A stretch of 64,000 nucleotides of DNA from SIG589 sp964566175 (GCA_964566175.1 CAZMHU010000006.1:13055-77054), one strand, 5' to 3'; positions 44,618 through 54,795 are shown, numbered from the stretch's first letter. The notes: generated from the letters alone by a model not told the origin. Made by a program: numbers and translations.

Positions 44618-44646
44618 TTGAAAAATTTGAATAAATGTGTTAAAAT
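44618..44646 (+). promoter_or_regulatory. SigA promoter of dnaA
   Basis: TTGAAA (44618-44623), 17 bases, TAAAAT (44641-44646). The leader is about 30 bases, with GGGGTGG before the start codon. The upstream 44570-44615 tract is almost pure A/T, a plausible unwinding element. Confidence 0.85.
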
Positions 44647-44683
44647 TATCTTGTATCATTATTTCTTTTTTTGGGGTGGTTTT

Positions 44684-46000
44684 TTGTCTATACAATCTAT
44701 TGAAGATATTTGGAGCGCTGTTTGCGAAGAAATAAAAAATTCCGATAAAATAACCCTTGTCGGATATAATCTTTGGATAAAGGATTTGAAACCTGTCAGT
44801 TTCGGTACAGACGGTTTTGTTCTCTCTACTCCGGCAGAGGTTGTTAAAAACACCATTGAGAATTTTTACGGCAGTGTTTTGTCCGAAACACTCAAGCAGG
44901 TTATCGGTATCGAAACACCAATAAAAATCGTTGTTGAGGACAAGAGCGGAAATATAGTTAAACCCATAACCGACAATACCGCCTTTTTCGACGAAGCATT
45001 CACTTTTGATAATTTTATAGTCGGCTCGACAAACCGTTTTGCCCACGCCGCAGCAATGGCTGTTGCGGACAACCCTTTTATTATTTATAACCCGCTTGTT
45101 ATATACGGAAAATCGGGAGTCGGAAAAACACACCTTCTTCTTGCTATTAAAAACCATATTTCCAAAAACTTCCCCGAAAAGAAAATTGTTTATATTCGAG
45201 GCGAAGATTTTACAAATCAACTTATTTCTTCAATTAATGCCGGAACTATGGACGCATTCCGCGAAAAATTCCGCACCGCCGACGTTTTGCTTATGGACGA
45301 CGTTCACTTTATTGCAGGTAAAGAAATGACGCAGGAAGAGTTTTACAATACTTTTGACACATTAAAACAAAACAACAAGCAAATCGTAGTCACCCTCGAC
45401 CGTCCGCCGATGGAAATCAAAACTCTCACAGAGCGTATTCGTTCACGTTTTGAGAGCGGACTTATGGCGGATATTTCATCTCCCGATTTTGAAACGAGAG
45501 TCGGTATTATAAAAACAAAATCCGAATTGCTTAATATCAAACTCGAAGAAAATATTATCTATTATATTGCCGAACACATTCGCGCAAACACACGCCAACT
45601 TGAAGGCGTTGTTAAAAAACTTCAGGCATATATCGAACTTCAGCAACGCGCGCCGACAATACCCGTTGTACAAGGTTTTATTCGCGATATCGTAAACGAC
45701 CCGCAAAAAGAGCCTATTAAGATTGAGCAGATAATCTCTGAGGTTGCGAGAAACTATTCAGTTCAGGAAAACGAAATTCTCTCACAACGCCGTACTGCTA
45801 ATATTGCGCTTGCACGTCAGGTTTCAATGTATATCGCAAAAGAAACGACCGAAATGTCTTATAAAGCGATAGGTCAAAGTTTTGGCAAGGACCATACAAC
45901 GGTTTTGCACGCCTGTAACGTTATTGAAAAGAAAATTAAACAAGACCCGCACGAAAAAGACGTTATTGAAGAGATTATTAAGAATATAAAAGGCGAATAG
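44684..46000 (+). CDS. dnaA: Chromosomal replication initiator DnaA
   Basis: 438 residues from a TTG start 5 bases after GGGGTGG. Domain I is residues 1-80 (IEDIWSAVCEEIKN; NLWIKDLKPVSFG). The AAA+ domain begins near 105: FVVGSTNRFAHAAAMAV-like opening, Walker A GKSGVGKTHLLLAI, Walker B VLLMDDVHFIAGK and arginine-finger region TERIRSRFESGLMADI. Domain IV has the box-binding signature YKAIGQSFGKDHTTVLHACN. A short domain II linker makes it compact. It initiates replication at DnaA boxes. Confidence 0.98.
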   Translation: MSIQSIEDIWSAVCEEIKNSDKITLVGYNLWIKDLKPVSFGTDGFVLSTPAEVVKNTIENFYGSVLSETLKQVIGIETPIKIVVEDKSGNIVKPITDNTAFFDEAFTFDNFIVGSTNRFAHAAAMAVADNPFIIYNPLVIYGKSGVGKTHLLLAIKNHISKNFPEKKIVYIRGEDFTNQLISSINAGTMDAFREKFRTADVLLMDDVHFIAGKEMTQEEFYNTFDTLKQNNKQIVVTLDRPPMEIKTLTERIRSRFESGLMADISSPDFETRVGIIKTKSELLNIKLEENIIYYIAEHIRANTRQLEGVVKKLQAYIELQQRAPTIPVVQGFIRDIVNDPQKEPIKIEQIISEVARNYSVQENEILSQRRTANIALARQVSMYIAKETTEMSYKAIGQSFGKDHTTVLHACNVIEKKIKQDPHEKDVIEEIIKNIKGE

Positions 46001-46239
46001 TTACCCTTATTTACATAATGTGAAAGTTATTCAAGTTATTAAGGTTAATTAAATGTCGAGTTATTAAATACGCTTTTAATAACTCAATACATATTCTTTT
46101 ATCCACTTTTTGCTAAACCCCCATAACTGCATAATTTTTTCACTGTTTATGCCGTTTCGGACAAGTTTTGCACACAATTAACACCACTAATAATATTACG
46201 AATATTTAATAAAACAAACACAACTTTGGAGGAATAAAA
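46001..46239. other. dnaA-dnaN intergenic region, part of the candidate origin
   Basis: A 239-base AT-rich gap. It has near-match DnaA boxes TTATTTACA (46007-46015) and TTATCCACT (46099-46107), each one base from TTATNCACA. A perfect 11-pair inverted repeat GAGTTATTAAA / TTTAATAACTC lies at 46058-46085. A promoter for dnaN is present: TTGCAC (46168-46173), 17 bases, TAATAT (46191-46196). No dense box cluster is visible, so the origin may be weakly marked or lie partly upstream of dnaA. Confidence 0.45.
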
Positions 46240-47340
46240 ATGATTTTTTCGGTAAACCGCGATATATTATGCGAAACAGTTTCAAATCTTTCAAGATTGG
46301 TTTCTTCTAAAACCTCCGTTCCGGTTCTTGAGGGAATTTTGATAACTGCTGAAAACGGTATTGTTAAACTTTCAAGTTATAATCTTGAAACAGGTATGAG
46401 TAAACAAATAGATGCCGGTATTGAAGAAGAGGGAAGTATTGTTATTTCCGCAAAATTCTTTAATTCCATTTTGCACAGTATGAACGGCGAAAAGATTAAA
46501 ATTTCGGTTGATGACCGAATGATGTGTCACATTGAAAGCGGGTCGGCTGTTTTCGATATTATGGGTATGGCGGCTATAGATTTTCCTGAAATTCCCACCA
46601 TTGCCGAAAGTAAAAAAATATCCATTACCGCCGGAATATTAAAAGACATGGTGAGACAGACGATTTTTGCCGTTGCTCCAACCGAAGGTACCAGACCTAT
46701 TTTGACAGGTATTGATTTTGAAATTTCCGAAGGTTTTTTAAAACTTATAGCAATAGACGGTTTCCGTCTTGCTATTCGAAAAGAGAAAGTTAATATTGAC
46801 GAAGAATTAAACTTTGTTATTTCCGGCAGAGCGGTTGCCGAGGTTATAAAAATCATAACCGATGAAGACAGCGATATTAATATTTTCATCGGAAGAAGAC
46901 ATATTTGTTTTGAGGTTGAGGGTTATTCCTTTATTTCAAGACTGCTTGAGGGCGAGTTTATTGATTACAAAAAAACTATTCCCGACAGTTATGCTCAGAA
47001 GATGACAGTAAATACAAGAGATATTATTGATATAATCGACCGAATTTCTCTTATTATAAGCGATAATTTCACAACTCCGGTGAGATGTATTGTAAACGAG
47101 AATGAAACTGTTTTCAGTTGTGCCACTTCTGTCGGACGTGCTACCGAGCGTGCCGCTATCGCACTTGAAGGTTTGCCGTTTGAGATTGGTCTTAACAGCA
47201 AATATTTGCTTGAAGCATTGCGTGCGGCGGAGTATGAAAGGGTTAATATTAACTTTAACGGCGGCTCTGCGGCTGTTGTTATAACACCCGAAAACGACGA
47301 TACGTTTACTTATATGATAATGCCTATGAGGTTGAAATAA
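46240..47340 (+). CDS. dnaN: DNA polymerase III beta sliding clamp
   Basis: 366 residues with the three-domain clamp pattern (MIFSVNRDILCETVSNLSRL, VFDIMGMAAIDFPEIPTI, MRTPITF-like end MIMPMRLK). It follows dnaA and starts after TTGGAGGAA. The stop overlaps the start of the next gene (TAATG). Confidence 0.97.
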   Translation: MIFSVNRDILCETVSNLSRLVSSKTSVPVLEGILITAENGIVKLSSYNLETGMSKQIDAGIEEEGSIVISAKFFNSILHSMNGEKIKISVDDRMMCHIESGSAVFDIMGMAAIDFPEIPTIAESKKISITAGILKDMVRQTIFAVAPTEGTRPILTGIDFEISEGFLKLIAIDGFRLAIRKEKVNIDEELNFVISGRAVAEVIKIITDEDSDINIFIGRRHICFEVEGYSFISRLLEGEFIDYKKTIPDSYAQKMTVNTRDIIDIIDRISLIISDNFTTPVRCIVNENETVFSCATSVGRATERAAIALEGLPFEIGLNSKYLLEALRAAEYERVNINFNGGSAAVVITPENDDTFTYMIMPMRLK

Positions 47341-47546
47341 TGGAAAAAATCAAAATAAACGGCGAATATATTAAACTTGACAGTCTTTTGAAATTTTCGG
47401 GTTTGTGTCAAACAGGCGGTCACGCAAAGAACGAAATTCTTGACGGAAAAGTTTTTGTGAACGGCGAAATTTGCACTATGCGTGGTAAAAAAATTCACGC
47501 AGGTGACAAGGTTTCGTTTTACGGAAACGAAATTGAAGTAGAATAA
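47340..47546 (+). CDS. yaaA: S4-domain RNA-binding protein YaaA
   Basis: A 68-residue S4 protein (IKINGEYIKLDSLLKFSGLC, then GGHAKNEILDGKVFVNGEIC), the small protein found between dnaN and recF in Firmicutes; B. subtilis relatives affect ribosome assembly. The start overlaps the dnaN stop by one base, and recF begins one base after its stop, so all three are coupled. Confidence 0.93.
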   Translation: MEKIKINGEYIKLDSLLKFSGLCQTGGHAKNEILDGKVFVNGEICTMRGKKIHAGDKVSFYGNEIEVE

Positions 47547-47547
47547 A

Positions 47548-48612
47548 ATGACTGTTAAAAACATAAATCTTAAAAACTTTCGCAATATTAAAGATTTATC
47601 TTTCTCGCCCGACGAGAAAATGAATGTTATATGCGGCCCGAATGCTCAGGGAAAAACAAATCTGCTTGAGGCAATTTGGCTTTTTACCGGTGCTAAAAGT
47701 TTCAGAGGTGCAAAAGAAAAAGAGTTTATAAGTTTTGACTGCGAAGAGGCAAAAATAAAACTTGAGTTTATGCGTGAGGGCGTTAAGAACGATGCCGAAC
47801 TTGAAATAAAAGAACGCAGAAAAGCAATTCTTAACGGTAATGCTCTTTCTTCGCCCGGCGCTTTGGCAGGTAATTTTTGCGCCATTGTTTTTTCTCCGCA
47901 GGATATTGCTCTTGTAAAGGACGGCCCGGCGGTGAGAAGAAGATTTTTGGATACCGCGATTTTTCAAATTTATCCGAGATATGCGCAACTGCTTAGAAAA
48001 TACACCCGTGCGGTACAGCAAAGAAACGCAGTGCTTAAAGATCTTTATTACCACGGTGAACTTTCTTCCCTTGTCGATGTTTTCGACAGCGAAATTGCCG
48101 AGAGCGGAAAAGAAATAATCGAGTACAGAAAAAAATATATCAGTTTTTTGAAAAATACTGTGCCGGAGATATATTTCGGGCTTTCGGGAGAGCGGGAAAA
48201 TCTTAATATTTCATATATTTGCAGTTGTTCGAGCGAATATCTTGAAGAGCGGCTTAAAAACGCAAGGCGTGAGGATATGCGAACCGGCACAACAAGTGTC
48301 GGCCCGCACAGGGATGATATTGAATTTTCGATAAACGGAAATTCAGCCAGACTTTACGGTTCACAGGGACAAAAACGTTCAGTTGCGCTTTCATTAAAAC
48401 TTGCTGAAGCCGAAATATTAAAAAATCACACAGGCGAGGAAACAGTTGCACTGCTTGACGATGTTATGAGCGAACTCGACCCGCAACGGCAAAACTATAT
48501 TTTAAACCACATTAAAAACTGGCAGGTATTTATAACCTGTTGTGACCCGACAAATATTGAAAATCTGTCGCAGGGACGTGTTTTTACAATGAAGAACGGA
48601 GAATTGTGTTAG
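47548..48612 (+). CDS. recF: DNA replication and repair protein RecF
   Basis: A 354-residue SMC-like ATPase that helps load RecA at gaps. Walker A is CGPNAQGKTNLLEAIWL; the signature TSVGPHRDDIEF, LYGSQGQKRSVALSLKLAEA and Walker B VALLDDVMSELD are all present. Normal length and normal position. Confidence 0.96.
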   Translation: MTVKNINLKNFRNIKDLSFSPDEKMNVICGPNAQGKTNLLEAIWLFTGAKSFRGAKEKEFISFDCEEAKIKLEFMREGVKNDAELEIKERRKAILNGNALSSPGALAGNFCAIVFSPQDIALVKDGPAVRRRFLDTAIFQIYPRYAQLLRKYTRAVQQRNAVLKDLYYHGELSSLVDVFDSEIAESGKEIIEYRKKYISFLKNTVPEIYFGLSGERENLNISYICSCSSEYLEERLKNARREDMRTGTTSVGPHRDDIEFSINGNSARLYGSQGQKRSVALSLKLAEAEILKNHTGEETVALLDDVMSELDPQRQNYILNHIKNWQVFITCCDPTNIENLSQGRVFTMKNGELC

Positions 48613-48615
48613 ATT

Positions 48616-48882
48616 ATGTATTTGCATATCGGAAAAGAAATGTTGCTTAAAACCGACGATATAATAGGCATTTTTGATTTGGACACGGCAACGATTTCAA
48701 AAGCGACCCGCGATTATCTCGCAAAGGCGGAAAAAAGCGGCGATGTTATAAACGTAACGACCGAACTTCCGAAATCTTTTATTGTTTGCAAAGAAAAAGA
48801 CGGAAAAAGAAAAATTTACATTTCGCAAATTTCATCATCTACGCTTAATAAGCGTTCGGCATATATTAACAACAATTATTGA
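48616..48882 (+). CDS. remB: RemB/DUF370 regulator
   Basis: An 88-residue protein of the extracellular-matrix regulator family, found between recF and gyrB in Firmicutes. It starts MYLHIGKEMLLKTDDIIGIF and has FIVCKEKDGKRKIYISQISS. RemA/RemB activate biofilm genes in B. subtilis; the role here is inferred. The gap to recF is three bases. Confidence 0.92.
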   Translation: MYLHIGKEMLLKTDDIIGIFDLDTATISKATRDYLAKAEKSGDVINVTTELPKSFIVCKEKDGKRKIYISQISSSTLNKRSAYINNNY

Positions 48883-48892
48883 GGAGTAAAAA

Positions 48893-50833
48893 ATGAGTAC
48901 GGAAAATATTACAAACGTAACAGAAAGTTATGATGAAAATTCCATACAGGTTCTTGAGGGACTTGAAGCCGTAAGAAAACGTCCCGGAATGTATATCGGT
49001 TCTACCGGTGAGAGGGGACTTCATCACCTCGTTTATGAAATTGTCGATAACTCGATAGATGAGGCGCTTGCCGGATACTGTGATAAAATCACGGTTGAGA
49101 TACTTGATGACGGTATTATTCGCGTTACCGATAACGGACGCGGAATTCCGGTCGGAATAAACCAGCAAAAAGGAATACCTACCGTAACGGTAGTATTTAC
49201 AATATTGCACGCGGGTGGAAAATTCGGCGGAAACGGATATAAAGTTTCGGGCGGTTTGCACGGTGTCGGTGCGTCGGTTGTTAATGCCCTTTCCTCTTGG
49301 CTCGAAGTTGAAGTCAAGGACGGAAAAAAAGTTTATAAACAGCGTTATGAAAAGGGAAATATAGTAACAGGTCTTGATGTTATCGGCGAAACAAACGAAA
49401 CCGGAACGACCGTTACATTTAAACCCGACCCGACAATATTCACAGATACCACAACATACGATTACGATACTCTTCTTAACCGTCTTCGTGAGCAGGCATT
49501 CCTCAATGCCGGTATCAGAATCGTGCTTGAAGACAAGAGAACCGATGTTGAAACCAATAGAAGTGATAATTTGTGCTTTGAGGGCGGAATTAAATCATAT
49601 GTTGAATATCTGCTTTCGGGTATGAAAAAGGACAGCATAAACAGTGAGGTTATTTATATTTCCGGTTCAAAGGGTGATAGCACAGCGGAAATCGCTCTTT
49701 TGTGGTCAACGGCGTATGATAATAAGATAATGTCATTTGCCAATACTTTGCATACCATTGACGGCGGTACGCATGAACAGGCATTCAGGCAAACAGTTAC
49801 ACGTGTTGTAAATAAATATGCACACGATTTCAAAAAACTTAAAGAATCGTCCGATAATTTAAAGGGTGACGATATTTTAGAGGGTCTTGTTGCCGTTGTA
49901 TCGGTTAAACTTGCCGATGCACAATTTGAAAGCCAGACCAAAGCAAAACTCGGTAATACTTCGATAGGTCAGTTAGTACGTGAGATTGTAAATGACGGAC
50001 TGTATCACTATCTTGAAGAACATCCGAATGATGCAAAAATCGTAATAGATAAGGCTGTTGCTGCTTCCAATGCGCGTGAAGCCGCACAGCGCGCAAGAGA
50101 TGCATCTAGAAACAAATCGGGTATAGGCGGAAAAACTCGTATGCCTGAAAAATTAACCGACTGTATTTCAAACGACCCGACCAAAACCGAGATTTTTATC
50201 GTCGAGGGAGATTCCGCGGGCGGAAGTGCGGTAGAGGGAAGAAACAGCACATATCAGGCTATTTTGCCTCTTTGGGGTAAAATGCTTAACGTTGAAAAAG
50301 CTAGAGAAGACAAAGTTTACGGAAACGATAAGTTGACTCCCGTTATTATCGCACTCGGAACCGGAATAGGCGAGAATTTCGATATTCAAAAACTCCGTTA
50401 TGATAAAATCGTTATTATGGCTGATGCCGACGTCGACGGTTCGCACATTCGCACACTTTTGCTCACTTTCTTCTTCAGATATATGCCGGAACTTATCGAA
50501 ACAGGTCATATTTATTTAGCACAGCCCCCGCTTTTCCGTATTCAAAAAGGTAAACAGCATTTTGATGCCTTTACCGATGAAGAAAAAGCGGCATACATTG
50601 AAAAGTTGGGCGGAAACGCCGATGTTCAGCGCTATAAAGGTCTCGGTGAGATGAACCCCGAGCAGTTGTGGGAAACAACCCTTGACCCCGAGCACAGAAC
50701 ATTGCTCCGCGTCAATATGGAAGATGCCGAGATTGCCGACGCAACTTTTTCAATGCTTATGGGTGAAGAGGTTGAGCCCAGACGTAAATTTATTGAAGAA
50801 AACGCAATCTTCGCAACCGATCTTGATATATAA
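48893..50833 (+). CDS. gyrB: DNA gyrase subunit B
   Basis: 646 residues. ATPase domain: VRKRPGMYIGSTGERGLHHL, DNGRGIPVG and GLHGVGASVVNALS. TOPRIM: EIFIVEGDSAGGSAVEGRN, ILPLWGKMLNVEKAR and MADADVDGSHIRTLLLTFFF. Interface tail: YKGLGEMNPEQLWETTL. It introduces negative supercoils with GyrA, whose gene follows after 12 bases. Confidence 0.98.
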   Translation: MSTENITNVTESYDENSIQVLEGLEAVRKRPGMYIGSTGERGLHHLVYEIVDNSIDEALAGYCDKITVEILDDGIIRVTDNGRGIPVGINQQKGIPTVTVVFTILHAGGKFGGNGYKVSGGLHGVGASVVNALSSWLEVEVKDGKKVYKQRYEKGNIVTGLDVIGETNETGTTVTFKPDPTIFTDTTTYDYDTLLNRLREQAFLNAGIRIVLEDKRTDVETNRSDNLCFEGGIKSYVEYLLSGMKKDSINSEVIYISGSKGDSTAEIALLWSTAYDNKIMSFANTLHTIDGGTHEQAFRQTVTRVVNKYAHDFKKLKESSDNLKGDDILEGLVAVVSVKLADAQFESQTKAKLGNTSIGQLVREIVNDGLYHYLEEHPNDAKIVIDKAVAASNAREAAQRARDASRNKSGIGGKTRMPEKLTDCISNDPTKTEIFIVEGDSAGGSAVEGRNSTYQAILPLWGKMLNVEKAREDKVYGNDKLTPVIIALGTGIGENFDIQKLRYDKIVIMADADVDGSHIRTLLLTFFFRYMPELIETGHIYLAQPPLFRIQKGKQHFDAFTDEEKAAYIEKLGGNADVQRYKGLGEMNPEQLWETTLDPEHRTLLRVNMEDAEIADATFSMLMGEEVEPRRKFIEENAIFATDLDI

Positions 50834-50845
50834 GGGGTGAGAGAA

Positions 50846-53353
50846 ATGGCAAAACAGGAAAACGTCCGCTGGCCGGAGGACGAACAAACAAATATACAAC
50901 CGGTTGAAATTGTTGATGAAATTAAAACGAGTATGCTCCAATACTCAATGTCTGTCTTGGTAGGTCGCGCTCTTCCCGATGTTCGTGACGGATTAAAGCC
51001 GGTTCACCGCCGCATTCTTTATACGATGTATGAAAACGGACTGACGCCCGATAAAGCATATCGTAAATGCGCCGATACCGTCGGTGCGGTGCTTGGTAGA
51101 TACCATCCGCACGGTGATACGAGCGTTTATGACGCGATGGTTCGTATGGCGCAAGATTTCTCTCTGCGTTATCCGCTCATTGACGGACACGGAAACTTTG
51201 GTAATATCGACGGCTATCCTGCCGCCGCTTATCGTTATACCGAGTCTAAGATGAACCGTCTGTCATTGCATATGCTTGACGATATTGATAAAGACACCGT
51301 AAACTTTACTCCAAACTACGATGACCGTTTGAAAGAACCCGAGGTATTGCCTGTTCGCTTCCCTCAACTTCTTGTAAACGGTTCTTCGGGTATTGCCGTA
51401 GGTATGGCAACCGAAATTCCGCCACATAACCTCGGTGAGGTTATTGATGGTATGTGCTGTCTTATCGATAATCCCGACGCAGACCTCAGTGAGATTTGCC
51501 AGCACATTAAAGGCCCCGATTTTCCGACAGGCGGAATTATAATGGGTCGTGCTGGAATACGTGCGGCATATGCTACCGGTAGAGGAAGAATTGTCGTTCG
51601 CGGCAAGGCGGAAATAGAAGAAACACACGGCGGAAAATATCGCATTGTTATTACCGAAATTCCTTATAAAGTACGTAAAAAAGATCTTGTTAAAAATATA
51701 TATGACCTTGCGGCGGATAAAAAAATTGAAGGAATAGATGATGTTGTTGACTATTCTTCAAAACGTGACGGCGGTATACGTATTATCGTTGATGTCAAGC
51801 GTGACGCAAATCCGCAGGTCGTACTTAACAAACTTTATTCATATACTGCCCTGCAATCGACCTTCGGTGCAATACTGCTTGCTATCGTAAACGGCAAGCC
51901 GCAGATATTGACACTGAAAGAAATGCTCCAAAACTGCATCGACTTCCAGTGCGATATTATTCGCCGACGTACCGCTTATGATAAGCGCAAGGCGGAAGAG
52001 CGCGCACATATTTTAGAAGGTCTTAAAATTGCGCTCGATTTTATTGATGAAGTTATAAGCATTATCAGAAACAGCAAAACCATTCCCGAAAGTAAACAGG
52101 CTTTAACCGACCGTTTCGGTCTTGATGATATTCAGACAACGGCAATAGTTCAGATGCAACTCGGTAAACTTGCGGGTATGGAAAAACAGAAAATCTGCGA
52201 CGAATTGCAGGAAAAACTTGATTTCATCAAGGAATGCGAAGAAATATTGGCAAGTCACGCCCGCATTCTCGATATCGTAAAGACCGAGTCGCTCAATTTG
52301 CGTGATAAATTCTTCGACGAACGCAGAACGGAAATTTCCGACGTGGCGGGTGAGGTTGATATTGAAGACCTTATTCCCAATGATGAGTGTATTTTGACAA
52401 AAACACAAAACGGTTATATAAAGCGTGTAACGTCCGATACCTATTCAGTACAGCACAAGGGCGGCAGAGGTATCACCGGAATGACCACACGTGAAGATGA
52501 CGTTGTTGAAAATATGTTTATCTGTATGGCACACGACACTGTTATGATGTTCAGTAATCTCGGAAGAGTTTACAAGATGAAAGCGTATGAAATTCCCGAG
52601 GGTAGCCGTCAGTCAAAGGGTATGAATATTATAAATCTTTTGCCCCTTATGCAGGACGAAAAGATAACACGAATACTGCCTGTTACCAAGCAGGACGAAG
52701 ACGGATACGTTGTTATGATAACCAAGAAGGGTGTTATCAAGCGTACGGCGCTTTCGGCGTATAAAAACACTCGTTCAACAGGTATAATTGCGATAAATCT
52801 CGAAGAAGGGGACGAACTTGCATTTGTTTCGCTCACTTCCGGCGAAGATGAATTGCTTATTGCCACCAAGAAGGGTAAATCTATCCGTATTGATGAACGT
52901 GACGCAAGAGAAATGGGCAGAACAGCACACGGTGTTCGCGCAATAAAACTCAAAGAGGATGACTGTGTTGTCGGAATGACAAAGATAACCGATGAGTCGG
53001 TTATTCTCACCGTTTCCGAAACCGGATACGGCAGACGCAGTAATGCAACAGATTACCGCCTGCAAACTCGCGGCGGACAGGGAGTTACAAATTACAGAAC
53101 CGAGGAATATGGCGATGTTTGCACTGTTTTGTCGGTTAATGATGATGATACGATAATTATGATTGCCTCAAACGGAATAATAATCCGTATTGCCGTTAAG
53201 GAAATCAGCACCTTTGCACGTCCTTCAAAGGGTGTTAGAGTAATGCGTGTTGCCGAGGGTGAGAGAATTCTTTCAATCGTAAAGGCAGACAGTGCCGACG
53301 AGACTGAAGAGGAGACAGAAGCGGAAGAACAAAAGATAAACGAGGAAGAATAA
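50846..53353 (+). CDS. gyrA: DNA gyrase subunit A
   Basis: 835 residues. Winged-helix and tower: PDVRDGLKPVHRRILYTMYE, and the catalytic Tyr in DGYPAAAYRYTESKM. The quinolone-pocket segment is HPHGDTSVYDAMVRMAQDFS, with Thr where E. coli has Ser83 and an Asp at 87, as in other Clostridia. The C-terminal six-blade pinwheel includes the GyrA-box region QSKGMNIINLLPL-type repeats and RGGQGVTNYRT. An acidic tail ends the protein. ATG at 50846 follows AGGGGTGAG; a GTG at 50837 lies within that ribosome site. Confidence 0.97.
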   Translation: MAKQENVRWPEDEQTNIQPVEIVDEIKTSMLQYSMSVLVGRALPDVRDGLKPVHRRILYTMYENGLTPDKAYRKCADTVGAVLGRYHPHGDTSVYDAMVRMAQDFSLRYPLIDGHGNFGNIDGYPAAAYRYTESKMNRLSLHMLDDIDKDTVNFTPNYDDRLKEPEVLPVRFPQLLVNGSSGIAVGMATEIPPHNLGEVIDGMCCLIDNPDADLSEICQHIKGPDFPTGGIIMGRAGIRAAYATGRGRIVVRGKAEIEETHGGKYRIVITEIPYKVRKKDLVKNIYDLAADKKIEGIDDVVDYSSKRDGGIRIIVDVKRDANPQVVLNKLYSYTALQSTFGAILLAIVNGKPQILTLKEMLQNCIDFQCDIIRRRTAYDKRKAEERAHILEGLKIALDFIDEVISIIRNSKTIPESKQALTDRFGLDDIQTTAIVQMQLGKLAGMEKQKICDELQEKLDFIKECEEILASHARILDIVKTESLNLRDKFFDERRTEISDVAGEVDIEDLIPNDECILTKTQNGYIKRVTSDTYSVQHKGGRGITGMTTREDDVVENMFICMAHDTVMMFSNLGRVYKMKAYEIPEGSRQSKGMNIINLLPLMQDEKITRILPVTKQDEDGYVVMITKKGVIKRTALSAYKNTRSTGIIAINLEEGDELAFVSLTSGEDELLIATKKGKSIRIDERDAREMGRTAHGVRAIKLKEDDCVVGMTKITDESVILTVSETGYGRRSNATDYRLQTRGGQGVTNYRTEEYGDVCTVLSVNDDDTIIMIASNGIIIRIAVKEISTFARPSKGVRVMRVAEGERILSIVKADSADETEEETEAEEQKINEEE

Positions 53354-53357
53354 TATT

Positions 53358-54341
53358 ATGTATAATCCGTTTGTTTTCGATACCGAGGAATACAAAGAAA
53401 AAACAGAAATAAGGAGGGCGGCGAACGGTATAGGCGCCGCCTATTCCTCTATGCTGGCATTTAGTTTTGTTTTGCAGATTACAATAATGCTCGTGGCTGT
53501 GTTTATAATGGGCAGTAAAAACGCGACGGCAATGTTTGAAAATACAGTGTTTTTATTGGTTTTGCAGACGGTTATGTCGGTTTTGATGTTCACACTGCCG
53601 TATATGCTTGCCACACGGCTCGCAAACCGAAAAATATCGTCGGTTGCGGCATTTAAGAAGCCTATAACCGAAAACACTGCATTTTATGTTATGCTCGGCG
53701 TGGGTTTTTGTGCGATGGGTGAATTTCTCGCAAACATCTTTGCCACGCGACTGTCATTTTTCGGCATAGAACCGGCAATGCCCGAAATAGAACTCGGCAG
53801 AGGTGTGTTCGGTGTTGTGCTTACATTTATAGCAACCGCCGTTGTTCCCGCCCTTGTTGAGGAATTTGCCGTTCGCGGCGTGGTTATGGGAGTTCTGCGC
53901 CGTTTTGGCGATATTTTTGCAATTCTTATATCCGCAATAGTTTTCGGACTTATGCACGGAAACCTTGTTCAAATACCCTTTGCATTTGTTGTAGGATTGG
54001 GACTCGGATTTGCGGCGGTAAAAACCGGCTCGGTTTGGACTTCGGTTATTATTCACTTCATAAATAACTTTATATCCGTGGTGCTGTCTTATTTGCTTGA
54101 AAATGTGCAGGTCGGAACGGCAAATATAATTTATATTTGCGTAAACCTTATTATGTTAGCAGTCGGAGTTGCCGGCTTTGTTGCGCTTTCCGAAAAAGAA
54201 AAAAACCTTTTCTCTTTTGAGAGAGGTTCGTACAAGTCTTCCGGTTCACAAAAGGCAAAGTGGTTTTTCGGCGCGCCGTTTATAATAATATCACTTGTTA
54301 TAACCGGCATTGAGATAATTGCCGCACAGGTGCTTTACTGA
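53358..54341 (+). CDS. CPBP-family intramembrane metalloprotease
   Basis: A 327-residue membrane protein with about eight helices. The CPBP/Abi active site is complete: VEEFAVRGVVMGVLRRFG (Glu-Glu and Arg), FGLMHGNLVQIPFAFVVG (His) and SVIIHFINNF (His/Asn). The start is 4 bases after gyrA and the gene is likely on the same transcript. Substrate unknown; relatives process prenyl proteins or act in bacteriocin immunity. Confidence 0.9.
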   Translation: MYNPFVFDTEEYKEKTEIRRAANGIGAAYSSMLAFSFVLQITIMLVAVFIMGSKNATAMFENTVFLLVLQTVMSVLMFTLPYMLATRLANRKISSVAAFKKPITENTAFYVMLGVGFCAMGEFLANIFATRLSFFGIEPAMPEIELGRGVFGVVLTFIATAVVPALVEEFAVRGVVMGVLRRFGDIFAILISAIVFGLMHGNLVQIPFAFVVGLGLGFAAVKTGSVWTSVIIHFINNFISVVLSYLLENVQVGTANIIYICVNLIMLAVGVAGFVALSEKEKNLFSFERGSYKSSGSQKAKWFFGAPFIIISLVITGIEIIAAQVLY

Positions 54342-54342
54342 T

Positions 54343-54795
54343 ATGAACGAAAAATATATGAAAAGAGCAATCGCACTTGCAAAGTTATCGGCAGAGAGGG
54401 GCGAAGTTCCAGTCGGTGCTGTTGTTGTGCGAAAAAGTGACGGAAAAATTATAGGCGAGGGGTATAACAGGCGAGAAGAACTTTGCTCGCCTTCCGCCCA
54501 CGCCGAAATATTGGCTATTGAGTCAGCCGCAAAGGCGCAAAAAGATTGGCGGCTTAGCGGCTGTTCGCTTTATGTAACGCTTGAGCCATGTCCTATGTGT
54601 GCGGGTGCAATAATAAACGCCCGCATAGATGAGATAATTTTCGGCGCGTATGACTATCGCGCCGGTTCTTGTGCAAACGAATCGGTTATAAATTTATTTT
54701 CCTGCGGATATGATTTTGTTCCGACGGTATACGGCGGAATAAAAGAGGCGGAATGCTCGGGATTGCTGACCGAATTTTTCAAAAAAATGAGATAA
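54343..54795 (+). CDS. tadA: tRNA-specific adenosine deaminase TadA
   Basis: 150 residues. It converts A34 to inosine in tRNA-Arg(ACG), whose gene is only 10 kb away. Zinc site HAEILAIESAAK and PCPMCAGAIINARIDE are intact, and the N-terminus ALAKLSAERGEVPVGAVVV fits. ATG at 54343, 1 base after the CPBP stop; an earlier start would overlap that gene. Confidence 0.96.
   Translation: MNEKYMKRAIALAKLSAERGEVPVGAVVVRKSDGKIIGEGYNRREELCSPSAHAEILAIESAAKAQKDWRLSGCSLYVTLEPCPMCAGAIINARIDEIIFGAYDYRAGSCANESVINLFSCGYDFVPTVYGGIKEAECSGLLTEFFKKMR

Noticed and set aside
51060..51180. Quinolone-resistance change at the GyrA position equivalent to Ser83
   Set aside because: Thr at this place is the normal residue in many Clostridia, so it is not evidence of acquired resistance.
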